A stretch of 64,000 bases of DNA from Tomocerus qinae (Eukaryota; Arthropoda; Collembola; Entomobryomorpha; Tomoceridae). The notes beneath the pieces are model-generated. The model was not told the origin of the DNA, did no database searches, and was given only the letters and a program-made list of their open reading frames with translations. How positions within the stretch are numbered: the stretch's first letter is position 1; every line of letters starts with the position of its first letter. The stretch lies in assembly GCA_020055645.1 (NCBI GenBank), contig CM034546.1:86180001-86244000 (forward strand), given 5' to 3'. The translations under genes and the position numbers were made by a program. Positions 44,690 through 57,009 of this stretch are shown one piece after another.

Positions 44690-45400
44690 GGAGTAGAATA
44701 TGGAGTAGAATATGGAGTAGAATATGGAGTAGAATATGGAGTAGAATATGGAGTAGAATATGGAGTAGAATATGGAGTAGAATATGGAGTAGAATATGGA
44801 GTAGAATATGGAGTAGAATATGGAGTAGAATATGGAGTAGAATATGGAGTAGAATATGGAGTAGAATATGGAGTAGAATATGGAGTAGAATATGGAGTAG
44901 AATATGGAGTAGAATATGGAGTAGAATATGGAGTAGAATATGGAGTAGAATATGGAGTAGAATATGGAGTAGAATATGGAGTAGAATATGGAGTAGAATA
45001 TGGAGTAGAATATGGAGTAGAATATGGAGTAGAATATGGAGTAGAATATGGAGTAGAATATGGAGTAGAATATGGAGTAGAATATGGAGTAGAATATGGA
45101 GTAGAATATGGAGTAGAATATGGAGTAGAATATGGAGTAGAATATGAAGTAGAATATGGAGTAGAATATGGAGTAGAATATGGAGTAGAATATGGAGTAG
45201 AATATGGAGTAGAATATGGAGTAGAATATGGAGTAGAATATGGAGTAGAATATGGATTAGAATATGGAGTAAGTGTGGAGTAGAATATGGAGTAGAATAT
45301 GGAGTAGAATATGGAGTAGAATATGGATTAGAGTATGGAGTAAGTGTGGAGTAGAATATGGAGTAGAATATGGAGTAGAATATGGAGTAAGTGTGGAGTA
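44690..45400. repeat. 12-bp minisatellite (TATGGAGTAGAA)n
   Basis: Nearly sixty units, virtually identical from 44696 to 45250, then variants with TATGGATTAGAA and GTAAGTGTGGAG. It produces long spurious frames: RIWS repeats on plus, HILL repeats on minus. Confidence 0.95.
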
Positions 45401-45564
45401 CAATACTGAAAGGATCATAGAGTAGCTTAAGGAGTACTAACATCAAAGGAGTGTTTAGTTACCCGCAACCCACCATGAAGGTACCCCCTGGATTGAATGT
45501 CAAAATGCCACCTGCCGTACAATTACACTTCAAAATTCTACGTATAATTACCCCGTGAAAACTA

Positions 45565-47935
45565 CACCTACACAACCGCACAGTCTGACTGTACTTCCGT
45601 CGTTCCGTCCGTCCCCACGATAACGTTCGAATGTAATTACGGATATTGACTAAACTTGGCAAAAACAATGCTTATGGACCACTGACGATCTTTATTGATT
45701 TTAGGGTAAATGGGTCTATTGGTTGCTGAGAAACCGCGCGCTCACTTCGTGTTCATTTTGATAAGTCTAAGTAGAAAATGAGCGTACTTCAATTCCGTTT
45801 CCTATAAACTGTTTCCGTCATAGTATAAAATATCTCACTCCGCTTCGACCAAATTTAAGATTTTTTAATGAAGTAAATAAAACTGGAAAATAACTACAAT
45901 AGGACAGAAATAAATATATTTCGCATTTTTAGCTCGCCTGATTAAGGCAGCTTATAGAACCGCACAGTCTGTCCATGCGTCCGTCCGGACCAGCGATACC
46001 TTTCGAACGCATTAACCGAAGTTTACCAAATTAAGCATAAGCAATGACTACGGAGTGGTTACGAACCCTATTGATTTTGGTTCAAATCGGTTTATAAATT
46101 GCTTAGACACCGCACGCTCACTTTGTCTTTATTTGATAATCAAAGCCGAAAATGGACCATAAAAGTTTCAATTGCGTTTCCTATAAATGGTTAGCTAAAT
46201 TATAAAATATGTAACTCTGCTTCTACCAAATTTTAAATGCTATAATAACGTAAATAAAACCTGAAAATAATCATTATAGGACGGAAATAAATATATTTCG
46301 CATTTATATTTAAATTGATAGCCAAATTAACATAAATAGATTAATGATAGTCATCATTAATCTATTTTGACATTCTGTTGAATTTGATAGTCAACAATTA
46401 TTAATTTTGATTTTCTGTTGATTTTCATAGTCAACAATTATCAATTTTGATTTTCTGTTGATTTTCATAGTCAATAATTATCACTTTTGATTTTCTGTTG
46501 ATTTTCATAGTCAATAATTATCACTTTTGATTTTCTGTTGATTTTCATAGTCAACAATTATCAATTATTTTGATTTATGTTCATTTTCATAGTCAACAAT
46601 TATCAATTTTGATTTTATGTTCATTTTCATAGTTATCATTATCAATTTTGATTTCATGTTGGTTTTCATAGTAAACAATAGTCAATTTTGATTTTCTGTT
46701 GATTTTTCAAATGATATAGCTTCGTTTCCTTATAATATCAATGTCTGAATTTTCAATATGTGGTAGCTACATATACAAACACTCAACTCTGAAAGTTTAA
46801 TCAAAATCTGTACGCTCGGTTTTGTATTACGTTCGAGTACTTTTCGTTTACCAAAATGTGTACACTGTAACCTTTATTCAGGCGACCTTCTGTTACGGCT
46901 TGCTGTAGGTTTTAGCTCGCCTGAATAAGGCAGCTTATAGAATCGCACAGTCTGTCCGTCCGTCCGTCCGTACCCACGATAACTTTCGAACGCAAAGACG
47001 GATATTGACCAAACTTGGCAGAAACAATGCCTATGGACCAATGACGATCCCTATTGATTTTGGGGTTAGTTGGTCTATTGGTTGCTTAGATACCGCGCCC
47101 TCACTTTGTCTTCATTTTGATAGTTAAAGTTAAAAATGGGCATTAAAAAAGTTCAATTGCGTTTCATATAAATTGTTAGCGTAATAGTATAAAATATTTT
47201 ACTCCGCTTTTACTAATTTCATAATTTTATAATAAAGCAAATAAAATCGGATTAAAAGTATTAGACGATAGAAATAAATTTTGGATTTATATTCAATTTT
47301 GTAGTCAAATTTCCATCTTTCGATTTCTTTTTAATTTTGATAGTCAATTTTAACCGATTTTAATTTACTCATAATCAATCAAATTTAGATATCTGTTTAT
47401 TTTCATAATCAACAATAATCAATTTTGATTTTTTTGATTTTCATAGTCAACATTGATCAATTTTGTTTTTCTGTTGATTTTCATAGTCAAAATTAATCAA
47501 TTTTGAATTTCGGTTGGTTTTCATAGTTAACATTAATCAATTTTGATTTTCTGTTGATTTTGATAGTCAATATGAATCAATTTTGGTTTTCTGTTGAATT
47601 TGATAGTCAATATTAATCCATTTTGATTTTCTGCTGATTTCCATAGTCAACATTAATCAGTTTGTTTTTTCTGTTTCCGTACCCACGATAATTTTCGAAC
47701 GCAATGACGGAAGTTGACCAATCTTAACAAAAACAATGCCTATGGACCACTGACGATCCCTATTGATTTTGGGGTAAATCGGTCCAAAGGTTGCTGAGAT
47801 ACCGCGCGCTCACTATGTCTTCAACTCTCTTATAGTCGCAGCTGGGACGACAACCCCGGTGCTTACCATATAGAATAGTCAAAGTGGAAAATGGGCTTTA
47901 AAAAGTTTATTTGCCTTTCCTATAAATTCTCATGA
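45565..47935 (+). mobile_element. Chain of Helentron-like elements
   Basis: A truncated 5' module (from 45565) is interrupted at 45930 by another 5' module (TTTTTAGCTCGCCTGATTAA). Satellite lies at 46320-46700, then a 3' module ending GTTACGGCTTGCTGTAGG (46909). The next element starts at once with TTTTAGCTCGCCTGAATAAG, with satellite 47280-47670 and a further 5' module fragment 47680-47935. Copies are moderately diverged. No ORF. Confidence 0.8.
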
Positions 47936-48495
47936 AGGTCCCGTGAAGTCGGCTGTCGTGTTGGTGGGTGTCGGGTCCCATGTAGTCGGCTGCCGTGTTG
48001 GTATATGTCGGATCCCATGAAGTCGGCTGTCGTGTTGGTGGTGTCGGGTCCCATGTAGTCGGCTGTCTCGTTGGTGGGTATTGGGTCCCATGTAGTCGGC
48101 TGTCGTGTTGGTGGGTGTCGGGACCCATGTAGTCGGCTGCCAGCTTTGTAGGTGTCGGGCCTCACTTGGACGGCTGTTGTATTGATGGGTGTCGGGACCT
48201 ATGTAATCGGTTGTCGTATTGGTGGGTGTCGGGTCCCATGTAATCGGATGTCGTGTTGATGGGTGTTGGGTATCATGTAGTCGGCTGTCGTGTTGGTGGA
48301 TGTTGGGCTGGGCCCCATGTAGTCGGCTGTCGTTTTTGTAGGAGTCAGGTCGAGGGTGGAACTTGCACACTCTCAGTTAAAACGGCTGTTAGTTAGCATT
48401 ACGGGGAAGACGGAATAAGTGAGCTACGGCTTATGGTAAAGGGAGTCTTATAGTCGCAGCTGGGACGACGACCCCGGTGCTTACCATATAGAATA
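47829..48495. repeat. 49-bp direct repeats flanking a 37-bp minisatellite
   Basis: 47829-47877 and 48447-48495 are identical but for one base (CTTATAGTCGCAGCTGGGAC). Between them, 47937-48350 is a tandem array with a 37-bp unit containing CATGTAGTCGGCTGTCGTGT and TGGTGGGTGTCGGGTCC, about eleven units. The frames on the minus strand (HQHDSRLHGT) are products of the repeat. Confidence 0.85.
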
Positions 48496-48691
48496 TCATA
48501 GTAGTAGACCATTTTAATGCCAATGAAAACTTATTTGTCTCTTTGAATTTAGGTTTTCATTTGGAACGAGAAAGTGAGCTTAAGTTGAGTGCAAGGAGAG
48601 TAAAAGCGATGATTGGTGAACAATGTTTTTAGTTAAATAATTTTGTATAAGTATAAGTGACTTTAAGTACATAGCAATAATATGGAACTTG

Positions 48692-48700
48692 TTGATTAAC
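48692..48700 (+). repeat. 9-bp target duplication, left copy
   Basis: TTGATTAAC, identical to 52441-52449 in the same orientation. Confidence 0.8.
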
Positions 48701-49919
48701 GGGTACTAGAAATTAGCTTACGCCGAATAGAAATTAGCACACGCCGAAGTGGAAAATAGCCGAAGCCGAAGTTAAATTTTAGCCCACGCCGAATAGAAGT
48801 TAGCCTACACCGAAGCATCTGCGCCGAAGCCGAAGGAAAATAGCCGAAGCCGAAGTGGAAATTAGCATAGCATAAGTTGGTTGAAATTGGCCAACGCCGA
48901 ATGGAAAATAGCCGACGCCGAAGCAAAAGTGAAAAGTTGTCGGCGCCGAAGTAAAAATATACCTGCCGACGCCGAATAGAACACAGCCGACGCCGAAGTG
49001 GAAAATAGCCAAACCCGAAGTGGAATTTAGCCGGAGCCGAATAGAAATTAGCCGACGCCGAGGTGGAAATTAGCCGAAACCGACGTGGAAAATAACCGAA
49101 GCCTAAGTGGAAATTGGCATACGCCGATGCCGAAGCATAAATTGCAGAAGTTGTGGTGTAAATTTCACCGCCGAAGCCGAATAGAACACAGCCGACGCCG
49201 AAGTAGATAATCGAAGCCGACGTGGAATTCAGCCGAAGCCGAATAGCAGTCGACGCCGACGTGAAATTGGCCGAAGCCGAAGTGGAAAATCACCGAAGCC
49301 GAAGTGCAAATTGGCTTACGCCGATGCCGAAGCATAAATTGCAGAAGTTGGGGCGTAAATGTCACCGCCGACGCCGAATAGAATACAGCCGACGCCGAAG
49401 TGGAAAATAGCCGAAGCGAAGTGGAATTTAGCCAAAGCCGAATAGAAATTAGCCGACGCGAAATTAGCCGAAACCGAAGCCGAAGTGGAAATCAGCCGAA
49501 GCCGAAATAATATATGTGATCCTACAAAATCATATGTAATGTCAGTATTTATGATGTCAGGATGGTATTTTTGCATCTATATATGCATGTAGTATGCATG
49601 GCTGTATATATGTAGTATGTATGCATGGCTGTATGTGTAGTATGTATGAATGCATAGATGTATATATTATTATTATTAACCATCGCATATTTGCATTAAT
49701 TTCTTAGAAAAGTCATTGTAAACAATCAAGTTTTGGTTTTTGCGGGTGAGGGCTTTTACACTGTCAAATTTAAAATAGTATTAAGTAGTGTAAATATTGT
49801 TGATCAAAATGTTGTGAGAGAGCTCTATAAATATGTTCATAAAAGCAAGGTTATGTCAATAATATAATAATATTGGTTAGTCACATTATTATTTATAAAT
49901 TAAAAATTAAATTAGGCAC

Positions 49920-50360
49920 TGCTTTGTTGGGTCAATAATATTTTTTGAACAGAATTTTTAAATACGTTATAAGATTGTAGTTCTTTTATATCTTTTGGCA
50001 AGGAATTCCAGAGTTTTATGGCACGAAATTGAAAGCAGAATTTTCCTGTCATTGCCCTAGGTGTGAAATTACTAGATAGGTTCATTAGTTACCGAGTACC
50101 AAAGTATGCGGTGTATTTTTGAAATCTAAACATGTCTTGGAAGCTGTCAATGTTTCCGAATTTAACAATTTTAAATAATATACATAATGTACGGTAATCA
50201 CAAAGTTTAGCTGGCAAAAGCCATTTAAAGTCTTTAGTTATTATACTGGCCACATTATCATATTTACTCTTTTTTTAAATGAGTCTCGTTAGGGTCCTTA
50301 TTACTTTCTCTAGTACCTTCAGGTGTTCGTTGCTTGCTGTACGCCAAACACAAGACTAAG
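49920..50360 (-). pseudogene. LINE reverse transcriptase C-terminus captured in left arm
   Basis: Inverted twin of 50740-51195. See that entry. Confidence 0.6.
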
Positions 50361-50739
50361 ACATGTAGTTGATTAATGACAATACGAGCGCATTTCCAAA
50401 TATAATTAATGTGTCCTGACTATTCGAATACTTGTAATCATTTCAATATGGTTGAAGATAGAAATGTCATATTTGTCTTAAAAAATTGTATTTACCACCC
50501 CGAACATTTAGAAGGTTGGTTTTACGGGTCTAGGACCAACTTTTATTTTCGACCTATTAGAGTAGCAATACGAATATCTGTCTTAAAAAATTGTATTTAA
50601 CACCCCGAACATTTATGCAATTTTTTAAGACAAATATGACATTTCTATCTTCAACCATATTGAAATGATTACAAGTATTCGAATAGTCAGGACACATTAA
50701 TTATATTTGGAAATGCGCTCGTATTGTCATTAATCAACT

Positions 50740-51195
50740 ACATGTCTTAGTCTTGTGTTTGGCGTACAGCAAGCAACGAACACCTGAAGGTACTAGAGAA
50801 AGTAATAAGGACCCTAACGAGACTCATTTAAAAAAAGAGTAAATATGATAATGTGGCCAGTATAATAACTAAAGACTTTAAATGGCTTTTGCCAGCTAAA
50901 CTTTGTGATTACCGTACATTATGTATATTATTTAAAATTGTTAAATTCGGAAACATTGACAGCTTCCAAGACATGTTTAGATTTCAAAAATACACCGCAT
51001 ACTTTGGTACTCGGTAACTAATGAACCTATCTAGTAATTTCACACCTAGGGCAATGACAGGAAAATTCTGCTTTCAATTTCGTGCCATAAAACTCTGGAA
51101 TTCCTTGCCAAAAGATATAAAAGAACTACAATCTTATAACGTATTTAAAAATTCTGTTCAAAAAATATTATTGACCCAACAAAGCAGTGCCTAAT
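50740..51195 (+). pseudogene. LINE reverse transcriptase C-terminus captured in right arm
   Basis: The frame reads VWRTASNEHLKVLEKVIRTL near the start and AIKLWNSLPKDIKELQS near the end, the typical C-terminal layout of CR1/jockey-like reverse transcriptase ORFs. Two stops interrupt. The same fragment lies in the left arm, so it was captured before or during formation of the inverted arms. Confidence 0.65.
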
Positions 51196-52560
51196 TTAAT
51201 TTTAATTTATAAATAATAATGTGACTAACCAATATTATTATATTATTGACATAACCTTGCTTTTATGAACATATTTATAGAGCTCTCTCACAACATTTTG
51301 ATCAACAATATTTACACTACTTAATACTATTTTAAATTTGACAGTGTAAAAGCCCTCACCCGCAAAAACCAAAACTTGATTGTTTACAATGACTTTTCTA
51401 AGAAATTAATGCAAATATGCGATGGTTAATAATAATAATATATATACATCTATGCATTCATACATACTACACATATACAGCCATGCATACATACTACATA
51501 TATACAGCCATGCATACTACGTGCATATATAGATGCAAAAATACCATCCTGACATCATAAATACTGACATTACATATGATTTTGTAGGATCACATATATT
51601 ATTTCGGCTTCGGCTGATTTCCACTTCGGCTTCGGTGATTTTTCACTTCGGTTTCGGCTAATTTCCACGTCGGCGTCGGCTAATTTCTATTCGGCTTTGG
51701 CTAAATTCCACTTCGGCTTCGGCTATTTTCCACTTCGGCGTCGGCTGTATTCTATTCGGCGTCGGCGGTGACATTTACGCCCCAACTTCTGCAATTTATG
51801 CTTCGGCATCGGCGTAAGCCAATTTACACTTCGGCTTCGGTGATTTTCCACTTCGGCTTCGGCCAATTTCCACGTCGGCGTCGACTAATTTCTATTCGGC
51901 TTCGGCTGAATTCCACGTCGGCTTCGGTTATACTCTACTTCGGCGTCGGCTGTGTTCTATTCGGCTTCGGCGGTGAAATTTACACCACAACTTCTGCAAT
52001 TTATGCTTCGGCATCGGCGTATGCCAATTTCCACTTAGGCTTCGGTTATTTTCCACGTCGGTTTCGGCTAATTTCCACCTCGGCGTCGGCTAATTTCTAT
52101 TCGGCTCCGGCTAAATTCCACTTCGGGTTTGGCTATTTTCCACTTCGGCGTCGGCTGTGTTCTATTCGGCGTCGGCAGGTATATTTTTACTTCGGCGCCG
52201 ACAACTTTTCACTTTTGCTTCGGCGTCGGCTATTTTCCATTCGGCGTTGGCCAATTTCAACCAACTTATGCTATGCTAATTTCCACTTCGGCTTCGGCTA
52301 TTTTCCTTCGGCTTCGGCGCAGATGCTTCGGTGTAGGCTAACTTCTATTCGGCGTGGGCTAAAATTTAACTTCGGCTTCGGCTATTTTCCACTTCGGCGT
52401 GTGCTAATTTCTATTCGGCGTAAGCTAATTTCTAGTACCCTTGATTAACAGCTATATATAGGATGATTCGAAAGAATTGGAATTAGAGAAAAAGAAGTTA
52501 CCGCCTTGAGGAAAGCGGGTGGGCAATATTTAATTTGTTAATACAATATTTTCATTTATT

Positions 52561-52823
52561 AGGGTTGGCATTTATTTCACTTTTTAATGATTTTATCTTG
52601 AAAAGTGAAATAAATTAAATAAAGAAATTAGTTGAAATTAATTGAAATTTATGAAATAAATAGGGATACATGCCATTTATTTCACTCTTGAAGCGAAATA
52701 AATGACTTTATTTCACTTTTGTTAATTTCGCTTTTCAACAAAAGCTGAAGTGAAATATTTCGCGAAACAAAGTCATTTATTTCTCTATTTATTTCAAGCA
52801 AAATATTTCCCTTGCCAACCCTG
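52561..52823. mobile_element. hAT-like MITE
   Basis: Ends AGGGTTGGCA and (complement) CAGGGTTGGCAAG, the usual hAT start. The interior is built of GAAATAAAT-type inverted stretches. The flanks TTTATTA and TTTATTTA are similar but not an exact 8-bp duplication. Confidence 0.55.
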
Positions 52824-53210
52824 TTTATTTATGCATACTAGGTATATGTAAGTAAATTACATTGACCCATGGCTAGTCTGAATTAATGGAAAAAATATTT
52901 ACATTACCTTGTCAGGTTAAAGAAGAGTTATTAGGGGTGATCAACATATTACGTCAACACGTCAAGGGAGAAGAGGGTGCAGGGAAATGATCACACTTGT
53001 CAACAGGCGGAGGGAGGAGTCGAAGCTAATGATTATGTCTTCAGCAGTTAAATTGAAAAAATTTATAATAAAGAATCGGGTAATAACTTGACCAAAAACT
53101 GAAAAAAGACATTTTTGAGTCAAATTAATTCTGGATTTTACCCCTTGAATGCTTTAAAGTCCGGGTTCATAGTTACGGACAGATTTTCGAATATCATATT
53201 CTCATTTAAA
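52824..53210. other. Gene-free stretch
   Basis: No gene or clear repeat seen. Confidence 0.4.
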
Positions 53211-53214
53211 TTAC

Positions 53215-53520
53215 ACATAAACTTTTTTTAGGAGAATCCCTAAGGATCTGAGATCATTGGTCCTACACCCATACATTAAATGTAAAAAAGATTCGTCGAA
53301 ACCTATTCTATGCAAGATATAAAAAAAATTTCACATTTTTGTCTTCTACTTCAAGATATAAGGTTTAAAGATGATATCTTGAAGCAGAAGACAAAAATGT
53401 GAAATTTTTTTTATATCTTGCATAGAATAGGTTTCGACGAATCTTTTTTACATTTAAGGTATGGGTGTAGGACCAATGGTCTCAGATCCTTAAGGGTTCT
53501 CCTAAAAAAAGTACGAATTT
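53215..53520. repeat. Near-perfect hairpin, arms about 145 bp
   Basis: 53215-53360 and the complement of 53369-53520 are almost identical (AAAGATTCGTCGAAACCTAT, GGTCCTACACCCATAC) with a loop of about 8 bp. MITE-like; ends not fixed. The 74-codon frame at 53418 lies partly in the arm and is not convincing. Confidence 0.75.
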
Positions 53521-54375
53521 CGTATGAAATCGAGATCCCATTTACCCTCCATGCAAATTTTGCTAGTTACCTAGCAACATCCCCACTTGTGGTTGAGACA
53601 GGTAAAGGGTTTCAAAAACTATACCCTTCCCTTAATAAATAAAATTTCAGGCCTACGAATTGAATTTTTGATTCGAACTTATTATGATGATATATCATAG
53701 GGGAGTGCCGCAAATGTTGACATTTGATGAAAAAGGGAAAAGGTGGTTCTAAAAACCGCTAAATGTTTTGATTACGTAATATGTGGATCAACTCTAGATA
53801 TGAGGTACCTTATTGCAATTTAACTCGGCCTTCTCACCGCTTTCATCCCCTGTCTTTGCTATTTATTTCCTGGACTTACTGGCTACAACATCCAATGAGA
53901 CGCAACAATGACCTCCACGACTATTTCAAAGTGCAGTGCTATATATTATCATTTAAATAGTTAAAATGTAAATGTTTCATTGATTTCTTCTAACAACAAC
54001 AATCCTTCATCCATAGCTTTATGTTTTTATCATTAATTTGTAAGGAGTTACGTTTCAATAATTGATAATTACAATTAAGGTTAATAAAAAGGCAATTTTT
54101 TTGAACATGTGCGGAGTGCAGACTGAAAATAACCATTGCTCAATTTTATATGTTTTTCACATTCCTGCCCCGAAACTGGAAACATCCTAGCGATCATATC
54201 CACAATGACTTTCGTACAGGGCAGTAGGGCGTGACATAGCTTTCACACGTAAAAATCAATTTTAACACACACCAGACGGGCGACAAATGTAAACCTATGT
54301 TAAGTTAGTTACTATAGAATGGATAGGCTTCGTATCCTTTCTGTACAAACGAACTTAGCTGCTGGGGACAATACT

Positions 54376-54622
54376 CAAGGTTGGTGGATATGGTAACACA
54401 CTCTGCCACTAGTACTAGGTTAACTTATACTTGTTTGAAATATCACCCAAAACCACTTATGGGGATCAAAAGAGGGGTAACCATAGATTTTATAGATTTT
54501 ACTATGGCATGGAGATGCCTGTTCGTTTCCCCCATAAGTGGTTTTGAGTGATATTTCAAACAAGTATAAGTTAACCTAGTACTAGTGGCAGACTTTACCA
54601 ATTACCATATCCACCAAACTTG
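54376..54622. mobile_element. hAT-type hairpin MITE, copy 2
   Basis: 247 bp, the same length as copy 1 at 25604 and with the same ends (CAAGGTTGGTGG). Flanks show no clear target duplication. Confidence 0.7.
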
Positions 54623-55504
54623 TACCCAACCCACCTATACTTGTTGCTTTCCATCAACGTAATAGAACCTGCTTACTTGTGTTTATAATGAACTGATGTC
54701 GTATGTGTAAGTACTTTTTAGTGTTGTGTATACAATGGACAGATACAACTATTAGAATTGCTAGTACTGTATAAATGTCGCTTGATCATCTTGTCTGCGT
54801 GATAATAATATTATGATGATAGTCTCTCTGCCTGCCTGCCTTCTTTAGTACACAGTCATACAGTATACCTTGTACTTGTGTCCTAGAAGACCTGTATACA
54901 TATTCGTGTTAAATATTTGGGCTGTAGGGATTTTGTGTCTGTTATCTGTCTGAGAGCCGTGTATAGACATACTTTCAAAGTTCGTGTATACCTACCTATA
55001 TACCATACCTAATAAATACGTAGTTGAACAATCAGTTAATGTTAATAATAAGGATAGGTTTTACTTTTGTGATTTAAAATAAGTATATATATTATGATGA
55101 GGGAAGGATAGATGTTTGCGAGTGAGGAAGCTTAGGAATCATTTTTGAACAATCTGGTGATAAGTAGTAATATGCAGTGGAGATTGTTGTACAGCACTTT
55201 TCCAAATAGCTGAATGTATAAATATAAAATAGTATACGTTCAAAGAGTAATACATTATAATTGCAACAATAAGTCAAGTGTTTGCACAGCTGAGAATATT
55301 TTATGATAAGCAGATCCTTCCATGGGGTCGTCCATACACATTCTCCATAATCATTTCCAAACCTGACTGCACTCCGCTGCACACTTAGGAACAACTCTAC
55401 TCCCTTTAACATCTCATTATATACACAATATAATATACAGATAACCCCGTTTCATATCTGTAAACATAGATACACTACTGTAAGGTAAGCATAGGCACCT
55501 AGTA

Positions 55505-56180
55505 TCTCTATATAATAAACACAGAAGGAAAAAAAACTTACCAATCTATCTATCTATGCATCTATGTCTGTTAGGAGAGCCTAGGGAACCTGCATATATT
55601 TCGTAACGCAAAACCCACTCCCCGATGCGTAACGCAAGTGCTGCATGCTGACTGCAACACTTTTGAGTACCTCCTCCTCCCATCAACTGCACACGTAAGA
55701 TATATGCATGTACCTTAGAAGCAAAAAAGCAAAATGCGCAAGCCCAACTCGTCTAAACAACCGAAATGAGTCGTTTCATATTATTATGACATCAAAACAA
55801 TAATAGAAATTAACATAAGAAGGTTGAATGGTGGTGAATCGTGATTGAATGGAAATGATTTGCGAAAGGGGGCATTTCGTAATGATCGTAATCGTAACGT
55901 GGCTTTACTAAATAGCATATCAAAACTTCTAATGTTATGCTATATCGACAAACTTAACATTTTTAATAGAGCTGGGTTTACTTTTTTACTACCCTCTTGA
56001 TTCTTTTGGCAGTTGGCACACCTTTTTGTAGAATTAAATAACAGTACTGGTTAACTAACTATTCTTTAAAAATATTTATTCGTAAGTTGTACTCATAGAA
56101 GTAGGTTTTTCCAAAATCCTAGGGAGAATCTTATTTTTCTGATTTAAAAGGGAGCTTTTTGGTGACTTTGTGGGATTTTG
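55505..56180 (+). repeat. Interspersed repeat with Helitron-like 5' end, copy 2
   Basis: Starts TCTCTATATAATAAA after an A, and shares blocks with 3038-3600 over about 650 bp with indels. Confidence 0.5.
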
Positions 56181-57009
56181 TTTTCAAAATGGAGTCTTTC
56201 ACTTTTCCCTGCATTTGAAGCTACGATCTACAGTTATTAATTTGGTTTAGGAAATTCCTTTTTATCAGGCAGTTGGGGCTGCAGCTGCAGCTAATTTATC
56301 CACCACTATAGACATTAAAGTATTTTAATTTAAATATACTTTGTATTTACAAAGTTACCTATTGGGATGTTTTCGAAATTGTTTTTATTACCGTGAAGGG
56401 TGGCCTGCTGAATTTCTCTTCTCTTGAGTGCTAGATTTGCCCCTTAGCTGGGTTCACTAGTAGACTAATAAAAATAAATATTGTGTACGTTCCAGGACAA
56501 AAAGTAAGAAAGTGGTTTCCAAGCTAATTGATAGATTTTAGAATAGTGGTTTGGGAATAAAGGCGTGAGTCAGTGTGACTGACTATGCAATTTCTACACA
56601 ATAGTATCATGGAGTATTACAAGTCCATAGAGATAAGCTACAGCACTGGTTTGCATTGGAAATATTTGCAAGCTCTTAGGCAAAGTGTGTTTAGTGTGAA
56701 TTGGATGGAGTTTGATTTGAATGAGTGGATATAACAAGCATTAATGTTTGCTGGAGTATACTATATAGATCTGGAGTCTCTCTGGACTGGAGTCCTGCTG
56801 GGTGGGGGGATGGTGGAGTTCTGGACTGTGTGTGTCTTTGCATGTTTGTTCTATGCTGAGGAGATCAAAGGTGGATTGGATCAGATTGAACTGAATTGAC
56901 TCTTGTACTTCTGGAGATATTACTACTTAGATGTCGACTGGAGTGAGGCAGAACCATGCAGAACTTAATAACATACATTAAACGCACACTACGATATACT
57001 TAAGTGGTA

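Larger units (their letters stand above)
48701..52440. mobile_element. Foldback (FB/MULE-like) element, 3.74 kb
   Basis: Left arm 48701-50488 and right arm 50618-52440 are inverted copies, about 99% alike outside the minisatellite; a 129-bp spacer separates them. The termini are GGGTACTAGAAATTAGCTTA and its complement. The outer 800 bp of each arm is a minisatellite (units of GCCGAAGCCGAAGTGGAAAT) with different unit numbers in the two arms. The inner 980 bp is unique and includes a LINE fragment. The 9-bp duplication and repeat-filled arms match Drosophila FB elements (Mutator-related). No transposase, so it is non-autonomous. Confidence 0.85.
53640..57000. other. Repeat-rich, gene-free region upstream of the kinase gene
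   Basis: Contains a diverged copy of the terminal repeat seen at 22510 (54140-54260), a hAT MITE (54376) and a Helitron-like repeat (55505). The 106-codon minus frame at 55092-55412 shows no domain. Nothing else recognised. Confidence 0.5.

Noticed and set aside
44679-45446. 255-codon minus frame and 153-codon plus frame (HILL and RIWS repeats)
   Set aside because: Translation of a 12-bp minisatellite.
47907-48370. Minus frames with HQHDSRLHGT repeats
   Set aside because: Translation of the 37-bp minisatellite; three frames are open at once.
48696-49576. Phe/Ser/Ala-rich frames, mirrored at 51768-52448
   Set aside because: By-products of the minisatellite in the foldback arms.
55092-55412. 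106-codon minus frame
   Set aside because: No motif; AT-rich intergenic setting.
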